Below are positions 56,271 through 64,000 of a stretch of DNA of 64,000 nucleotides, in pieces. Positions within the stretch are counted from its first letter, which is position 1, and the number at the start of each line of letters is the position of its first letter. The translations under genes and the position numbers were made by a program. Below the pieces are notes generated by a model that saw nothing but the letters and a program-made list of their open reading frames with translations, was not told where the DNA came from and searched no databases. The DNA lies in contig JAQGBZ010000048.1 of assembly GCA_034687125.1 (NCBI GenBank), positions 1 through 64,000 on the forward strand, read 5' to 3'. This DNA is from Neelides folsomi. Taxonomy: Eukaryota; Arthropoda; Collembola; Neelipleona; Neelidae.

Positions 56271-59200
56271 CTTTGGGTAGACGCATTACAGACTTACATT
56301 TAATAAGAATTCCATCTTCGTTAAATTGGCGACAAATTTGACAGTTGTGGATGTGTGTACGACTGCCAAAACTTCCAATATGGAATTAGAGGAAAAAATT
56401 ATAAGCATCTATTTATCTATTAAATGTATTTATCGGTAAACTCTCTCTTGTTTATCGACTGTGATGCATCGCAATGGTGCAGAGGGATGAGAAGGACAGG
56501 AGTTTGTTAGCATGGAGAGAGTTGTGGATTTGATTCAAATGATTCGAAAGGGGATCTATAAATTGGGAAGTAAATATTTTAATATTTATTTTCCATTTTA
56601 TTGGAAAATCCCTCGTCATCTATTAAAAGTTTTGGATCCGTGGGTTTGTTTCAATTGTCATTTCCTTTATTGAGGACAATGGAGATGTAGATTGGTGATA
56701 AAGGGGGGAAGACGGTGCGAGGCGTGAGAGAATTATAAGGAAATGGTCGCTCGTTGGGTCATCTGAACAGGCTATATAAGTATAACCATGAGAGATTCGT
56801 GTTTCATGAAATGGGAAATAGAAGAAGAAGGAAGAGAAGCCGGTTGTTGAGCGGTTGAGATAGGGCGATCAATAATTTCATCTTAAATCCGATTCCTCCT
56901 CGTTAGACCCTCCTCAACTCACAAAATTTCATCCTCACATCGGCTTAAATTCTCTAAGGCCCAAGAATTTTAATACCAAATGGATGTTAAACATTTTTTA
57001 AATCTTTACTTTTTATGCATTCCTTGAAAATCCGTTTTATTGATAGGATTTGTTCAACCTTCTTTTTTAATTCCAATACAGATTTAATCCTACCAGACTT
57101 AATTCCAATAGTGATTTATTTTAATAGACGTATTAAATTCAAGATGTTTAATTTGGAGTTTTATCTATGAATTTTATAAAGAACGAGGGTGTGTAATTAT
57201 TCAGCGACTTTTGACATTAGTGTTAAATTGATGAATATGTAAATTAAATATTTGTCAAAATGTTCATATTTTGAGACATTTAATGACATTGAAGGCACAT
57301 TTGGGTGTGAGTCACAGTTTCCCATGATGTGAGACGCAACCGACGACGCGTTAGTAGATGCTCACAAGTTAACTATATAAGCTTATGTTCATGAATTATT
57401 TTTTTGTTCACGTGGTTCGACCCTTCACCTTCATGCTCTTAAATTTACATTACACATTGTTAAAGTAAAGGTTTATAAGTGAAATAATGTATATTATTTT
57501 TGCCGTTTTATGTATGAATATCAAATGGCAAATATTTGTTGTTTAACACGCCTTAGAACCATCTTTGACGTTTATTATTAACATTAGTTAATCTCACAGA
57601 TTTATACAGATTTCAGATTTATATAGGTACATAGATTTTACATTGCAAAATTGCAATGGATATTTTCTATGTGCAGATGGATCAATACAAATATTTTGTT
57701 TTATTGCCATTTCTCAAGATTTTATTTTATTTAACCGGAAGGATTATTTAACTTAATTGTATGATTTCATTAATTGTTTTTAATTAAACAATTATTCCCA
57801 GCCTACTGAACCCGAAGAGATTTATAGCTGTGTATTATTTTTACACACAGCTATGCTATACTATTGAATAAAAATAAATTCCTTCTTAATTCACATTGTT
57901 TATACTAAATATCTAAGAGGGTTAATATGATAACTTTATAACTTTCCTTAAATTGAGCATTTAAGTCTCGTCCTTATCATTATTGTCGATATTTAAATAC
58001 TTTTAACCATTCCAAGTTAGAATAACTATGATGTACTATTTACTAAATTGTAGTTTAAATCTCATTTGGTTTGAGGACATGTTATTGTGATTTCCTCGTT
58101 GATGTAATTATTTTCCAAAATTACTGAATTTCCAATTATACTTTATTATAGACCCCATCCTATTATTATAGAGAACGTTGTACCTTGATAAATACATGGT
58201 GGATAGATAGGGTTTATAAAAGCGAGAAAAGTTGAGTTGAACAATTTAAATGGTATTTAGTTACAAAAGGAAAACTCGAGGGATTTGTATTTAAGCAGAC
58301 GAGGTTGTATTTCAAAACCTTATATAAATTCCCATCGTGTAGAAGTGTAGATACAGTTATTCGAGGGCAAACCGAAACTTGGATCCTCACAGTCATATAT
58401 CTTTTATATTGATTCTCTAGCAATTTACATTTATATAGCTGAGCTTTAATACTCTATTTACGAGGCTTGTACTTCGGTGCTATAGGGTTAATAATTTTAA
58501 CCAGGTTGACTCAAGCCATAAACCTTTAGTTAAACTATCTATTAGTTTTAACGACATAAATAATAAGTCGACCATGTATTCCCTCATATATTCCCTTTTC
58601 ATCATAAACCTAAAAATAAGATGAAGTTGACCATTGCAGTTCCATCCAACAAACTCTGGCAAAACCCTCAAGTTGCTTTTATTTTGAACCTAACCTTTTC
58701 GCTTATTATTATTATTATCACAAAACACATTATTTTCCATTAGAAAAGGTTGATATGAGAAAGTTGATCAATTCATGTGGACGATTGTTTTAAAACTATC
58801 TTGCATTGAGGGAATAAAGTGAATGAATAAAATATTCCTCGTTTCCGTTCGTTCTAAATTCTAATCAACCCTCACATAATTTGTAAAAATGTCAACTTCC
58901 TCTACCTATGGGTTAATTTATTAATGGGCTTTTTTACTGCGGTTTCGTAAATTATGTGTTTTGATGATTTTTGTTTGTACAATGATCTTGATAAATTAGA
59001 TAATAATTAATTGGCGGTTATAATATTGAAGTCATTTAGTTTTAATAAGATGTGTAAAGACTTGATAATTTTTAGTGTTATAAGTTTGGAAGTTTTAGAG
59101 AAACTTCCAAAGTGGAAAAAGTAGTTGAAAATGAAAAAGAAATTGAAGGCATAAGAAAGAAGCCAAGTTGTCCCCTATTGACTGTAAAGCTCAGGAAGAT

Positions 59201-59314
59201 TTTTCCTCGAATGGTTTGAGTCAGGTTCACGTATATGAAAAAAGTATTTAGAGTTTCTCGCTATATTGGAAGTCCTATTAGTTCATTCACCTTGAAACAT
59301 TTTTTTCTTCTCAG

Positions 59315-62300
59315 ATGGATTACAAGAATATACTCGAAGGGACTCGTCCCTTTTTCCAAGGGTTGCCCTCTCAATCTTCGACGACAGGGTCGAATTCTGC
59401 TGGTGGTTCCCTTCCATCGCTCCCTCGACAGCTCCAACAAGGGTCTCAGGTAAATACAATTTCACACTCGTTATTTTTAACTTTTCCACGACCCACATTG
59501 TCTCCTTCGACCAAGTCCAAGAGTCAACCCAAAGATATGACAATTGACAACAATGAATAAATAAGATCACATATACCAATTGTACCAAAATATATTTTTA
59601 TTTATCTCTTTACAACATGGTATTATAGCATTAGTCTTGAGTATAATATATACCTTTTAAGTACGTACATAAATATTTATAAATCATATAACTAAATACT
59701 TACATAAATGAGTACATGTAATGTATTTATTTTATATTTTATTAGTATGTTATACATACCCATTACATTTATGAATTTATGAGTATACCCAAGAGCTTAT
59801 TCTATTTAATCTGGTATGAGATTTGGTTTCGGAGTTTGCTTTTCCGATTGTTTGCCCAAACAGACGAGAAATTCCGCATTGAAAGTAATGAGAATAAGGT
59901 TACAAAAACCCACCAACCCAATAAAAGATATTTAGTTACAAAAGTATCGATGTGCGAATATTGGGACCATTTTTTGCGGCGTAATTGTAATTCGAAGAAT
60001 TTTGTTTTTAAGAATTAATAATTAGTTAATAGTAGTAGAAGTAAATGGAATTTGACACAATGTTTAACAGTCGAGGTTAAACTATACCTACACGTAGTTA
60101 TATTCATTATCTATGGTTGTATGTAGTAGGTATATTTTAAGAAGTTTAACGAGAGTTTTCTGGATAGGACGTTTAAAATTAGAATTTTATTTCAAGAGTT
60201 TCTTCATATTCAATTTCTTCTTCATTTACTTCACATCGTTATTAACATTTTTCAATAGTTTGAATAAATTGAGATCAATTGCTCCTCTGTGTATATTTAT
60301 TCCACATTCAAATTCTCAAACACTTCATATCAGTTTTAATATTACATTAAACTCAAACTACGCGTTTCCTATTCATCCTGTTTAAATTCCAAACATCCTA
60401 TCCAAACTCTTAATATTATACCAAGTTTACCAAGATCGGGGTCTGTATATTCAAATAGCTTAAATTGGGGTAATCTTTTTTTCACTTTTATTCAATTTAA
60501 CTCTTTTCTACGTCTGTAGTTAAACTATAGGTGTGTATTTTTATAAATGGAGAGCGAGAAGGAATCTGGAAAATCTTTGTAGATTTTTATCAGTGGCAAT
60601 GGGGAAGAGAAACCTTGATAAGGAAAGAATTCCAATATGGAGTCAATTAAAAGGATCAGGCTGAGAATGCCTCTGAATGCATGGTGGGTATTAAATAGTT
60701 AATATTTTAATAATTTGTGGTTTTAAAGGAAGGGCCTCCACTCCGGAAGTATGAGGAAGGACTTGGAGCGACGTTGAGTCAAATGTACACGATTGGAGCG
60801 GCTCCTTCACCGTCTTCCTCATCGAGTCCGAAACCGACGACAACGATTGTGAACCCACCACGTTTGAATAATTGTAACAGTAGTGTTGAGAACAGTGCGA
60901 GTGTTATTGGTGTTTCTTCAGGGCAGTCACCTGGGGGGAACAACAACAACAACGTCGGCGGCCCTCGGCCGACTATGGTCGTAAAAAGAGAATCGCCACT
61001 TGATTTGTCAGTGAAAACAGTGAGACAATCCGCGGATTCCTCCACTTCTTCAAATTTGGAGGCAATGCAGGTCTTAGGGTCAAGACCGATTTCATGTCCA
61101 GACTCTTCCCCAATTGTGCCCAATAATTCTGGGCATAATAATAATAGTAATAATAATGTGAGCAGCGTCGTTGCTGCAGTTGCAAATTCAACGACAGGCC
61201 CACCGCCCCAACCCACCCAACATCAGCAACAACAACAGCAGCAACAGCAATCACTCCCTTCACAGCCATTGCCAATAAGTCGACAACAACCACCGCCACC
61301 ATCACCATCGAGTGTCCATCAACAGTATAATCATCAACAGCAACATGCAGCGTCGGCATCTCCGATCCCACAGCAACCTCCTGCTCAACAATCCCATCAA
61401 CAGCAGCAACAACAGCAACAACATAATTATTATGTTCCTCCCCAATCCCCGATGTCCACTATGGGGAACATAAGGAGTCCGTACAATCCCCAGCAACAGC
61501 AGCAACAACAACAGCAGCAGCAGCAACAACCACAAGGAATTAATGGGACATCACAAAGGATGATGATGGCTCCTATTATTGGATCTCAACAAAGTGGAGT
61601 TGTCCCTTCTTCGTATGGCAATATGAGTCATCCACCAAGTTTGCCTTCTTCCCCTGCACCACGACTTCCCAATCCTCAGAGCGTTCCTTCGACGACGAGA
61701 TCGAGTTCGGTCATTCCGCCGTATAATCCTCCGCCTCCGAATTTAGGGATGCAATACCATCAACATCAATCTGCATACCATACCCCTCCACCTTATCCGC
61801 AGTATCATTTGGGTACTCATTTTCAACAAGCACAAAATTCCTATCCTTACTATGGGCAATCGAACCATACACCTTATTCAACTCCAACGACTCAAAGTTC
61901 CAATGCCCAAGGAGTTCAAGTGAGTCAACAATCCCGCCCTTCGCCAATTCCTTCAGCTCCAGCCCAAGTGAATTCAACACTGTTGGGAAATGGGCAAACT
62001 CCGTCGTTGTATCATCAAAAAGTCATTGGACAACCGCAATATAATTCAGCTCCTTACCATTACCAACAAGGGTCACTTGTTCCTTCTTACTACCACTCAC
62101 TTAGTCAACAACATCAGCAACAGCAAAGGGCTCCCACACCGCCAACAACAATGGCAAATCATCAAACACCGCCAACATATTCCCATTATGCCTATCCGAC
62201 CCAAACAACACCAAGCTACCATTACGCGACTCAACCTTTGAACCATGTTCCTTCCTATCCTGGTTATCAGCAACAGCCTTCGCAGCAACAACAGCAACAA

Positions 62301-64000
62301 CCTCGACCTCCACAACAACCCGCCCCAAGTCCTCATTACCCTTCACATTATCCAATGATTCGGACTCCTTTGTTATATGCTCCACAGCCCACACCAGTTC
62401 CAATTCCTCCGCCACAACAGAACAATGCAAGTTCTCATCAACAACTCCCCCCGCCGTCCGCCCAAATGAACCAAGTTCAAAATTCAACGAATATGAAACC
62501 TCCGCCGCCACCGAATCCAATATCCGTTCCGAAGGGCCCATCAGGCCAACCGGGGCGATCTCAAAAGTCAGGCGGATCGAGGAAGAATCTAATATCCCTT
62601 TTGCGCAACACAGTCGAAACTCGAATCAGCGAGAAGACAGAAAAGGAAAAGTTTCAATTCAATCATCAAACATGGAATTTTCATGGTCGGAAATACAACA
62701 CGACCATTCCGCCTGTGAATCCCGCCAACACCAACGGCCTTCTCTCTTTAGGCGGAATGGCCGGGATAGGAAATGGTGGAGGGTTGACAAATAGTGAAAG
62801 CGTTTTTGGAATTGGTCAAAGGACGTTAAAAGTTGAAAGTAGCGAAGTTCTGGGAGATTCACAGTCACAACTCAATCGAATTAGAACGAAAGCAGAAAAG
62901 AAGCAACTTTTTCCAAATCTTCTCTCCCAAATTGAACAGGAAAATTCGGGGAAAACGGGGTTTGAAGGGAATTTCCCGAAAAATGCTGGGGACAATAGTT
63001 CGAGTAATTCCACCTCTGTTTTTGATTTCCGGGATGAGGATGATGAAACGGGAGTGATAAAGAAATTAAAAAGTCCTAAAGGGAAAGGAGAACGACGATT
63101 GAGCACGGCGAGTAATCCATCTCCAATTAAACCCTCCGTGTTTCCTCCATCGTCTCCTCCAAGGACTGGTGTGAATATTGTGAATAATAGTGATAATAGT
63201 CATTCAGTTTCTGCAAAGGCTCTTGCGGCCTCCGTTTCCGAGAATATTGATGCATTTTGGGCAGCGTGTGATTCATTTGTGGATGATCTGGCCTCAAATC
63301 CTACTAGTATTAAAAGCCGACGTGGAGGGCTTTGGACGAAATTAAAAAGTAAAGCTCAATCCGTAACTGGAAAATCGGGAGATCTTCAAGAACCCTCAGG
63401 TCAACCTAAGATCAAGAGGGTGAAGAAAAATGAGAGTGAGGAAGACTCGGATTTCCAAGTTGAGGAAGAAGAGGAAAAGTCTGAAGTTGAAGAAGTTGTT
63501 GGAACGGAAGAGGAGGAAGAAGAACCACGTGAGGATGAGTCTCATTCTACTTCTTCTAAATTGAGTAATATAAGTAATAAAAGTGTATCTGATGGCCCGC
63601 CGCCTGCAAAGAAAGCAAAGACTGGTCGAAAAAACTCTGCCACCAAAGGGAGGTTACGAAAGAAATCGAACAGCCCGGGAAAACGACGGGCTTCCAAAGC
63701 TTCCAACCATTCTGATGACTCTTCCGTGATAGGGAAAACTGGGAAGAAGAGACTGAGGAATGGGAAACAAGTCACGGCTTCAATCCCATCCGATCATGAA
63801 GAAGACGCCACCAGCCGATCCTCCATAGGAAGTTTGATCGAGAGTGAAGAGGATGACTCATCCGAGACTGACTTTTCCGGAGGTTCTGACGATGACTCGG
63901 ATTCTTCTAAACTTAGCGGACTTCGGAGTAGCGGTGATAGTGATAGCGAGTCAGAGGCTTCGGATGGAACTTTGTCCTCATCGGGTAAAACGAAGAAAAC
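59315..64000 (+). CDS. Very large Q/N/P-rich probable nuclear protein, 5' part
   Basis: Two exons are visible: 59315-59449 (opening at an ATG directly after CTTCTCAG) and 60729 onwards, open in one frame for 3272 nt to the window edge, giving about 1135 residues so far. I do not recognise the family. Seen in order: a Ser/Gly-rich start; a perfect CtBP-type motif PLDLS at residues 135-139; long Gln/His/Pro tracts (CAA and CAG mixed) to about residue 640; a more ordered basic segment with RKNLISLLRNTVETRISEK and HQTWNFHGRKYN; another with IDAFWAACDSFVDDL; then alternating basic (KKAKTGRKN, RLRKKSNSPGKRR) and acidic Ser/Glu/Asp-rich stretches. This pattern suggests a chromatin or transcription co-regulator. 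The true start could lie further upstream if the first exon is spliced in frame. Confidence 0.75.
59450..60728. other. Intron of the large Q-rich gene
   Basis: 1.3 kb, donor CAG|GTAAAT and acceptor TTTTAAAG, no nested gene supported. The frames at 59779-60385 are AT-rich noise. Confidence 0.55.

Larger units (their letters stand above)
51550..59314. other. Large gene-poor region with GC-rich patches
   Basis: No coding gene is supported over 7.8 kb. GC-rich patches at about 52080-52730, 53200-53690 and 56690-56960 contain donor-like sites (for example GAG|GTAAAA at 52726 and AAG|GTAAGC near 53687). They could be 5' untranslated exons or promoters of the large gene starting at 59315. A TATA-like CTATATAAG lies at about 56771-56779. 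The frames here (52378-52839, 53467-53760) overlap on both strands and resemble nothing known. Also present are a CTATAGTT repeat cluster (52205-52270), a TGAA microsatellite (54906-54925), a perfect 31-bp inverted repeat (56186-56270) and a 10-bp hairpin (about 57824-57854). Confidence 0.45.

Noticed and set aside
60779-62541. Long antisense frames rich in Leu, Val and Gly
   Set aside because: They are shadows of the CAA/CAG/CCN codon bias of the real plus-strand Q/P-rich exon.

Overview
The window is animal nuclear DNA, most likely from an insect. It is AT-rich, its genes are split by many short GT-AG introns, and it contains a classic six-cysteine odorant-binding protein (an insect family) and divergent ionotropic receptors. 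There are no bacterial features such as operons or ribosome binding sites. The order of insect is not resolved. All gene models were assembled by hand from splice sites, reading phase and family similarity; where a model is called complete, its exon lengths sum to a whole number of codons.

Layout. 1-391: 5' end of an ionotropic receptor (IR), minus strand. 1500-3351: a GC-richer block and a possible small four-exon gene. 3811-11017: KIF17/OSM-3 kinesin, 12 exons. 12302-13348: odorant-binding protein, 7 exons. 13675-15097: mitochondrial glycine-cleavage T protein. 16609-18750: intronless IR paralogous to the one at the left edge. 20826-20898: tRNA-Asn(GTT). 21218-29145: three EamA/SLC35G-like transporters with the same intron positions, interrupted by a phytanoyl-CoA dioxygenase-family (PHYHD1-like) gene. 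29854-32270: thioredoxin, head-to-head with a TAX1BP3-like PDZ gene (32946-33401). 33710-35095: an unrecognised repeat-containing protein. 35457-35794: UBL5/Hub1, head-to-head with a p68/Rm62 DEAD-box helicase (36180-41903). 42736-43331: secreted protein resembling a family-2 carbohydrate-binding module. 45009-45556: small one-pass membrane protein. 46095-51549: proteasome subunit PSMD1/Rpn2, with a CHCHD4/MIA40 gene nested in its first intron. 51550-59314: a gene-poor stretch of 7.8 kb. 59315-64000: start of a very large Q/N/P-rich, probably nuclear protein that runs off the right edge.

Most of the genes are ordinary housekeeping genes (proteasome, spliceosomal UBL5, p68 helicase, thioredoxin, MIA40, glycine cleavage) mixed with sensory genes (OBP, IRs). 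KIF17 also transports cargo in sensory cilia. I infer no operon-like pathway; shared regulation is plausible only for the head-to-head pairs.

The most interesting signals are: a tandemly duplicated 111-nt exon in the p68/Rm62 helicase that looks alternatively used; a dispersed 21-bp palindromic repeat present in two opposite-orientation clusters; a perfect 31-bp inverted repeat at 56186-56270; a roughly 70-bp mariner-like MITE in the kinesin intron; and the CBM2-like animal protein.
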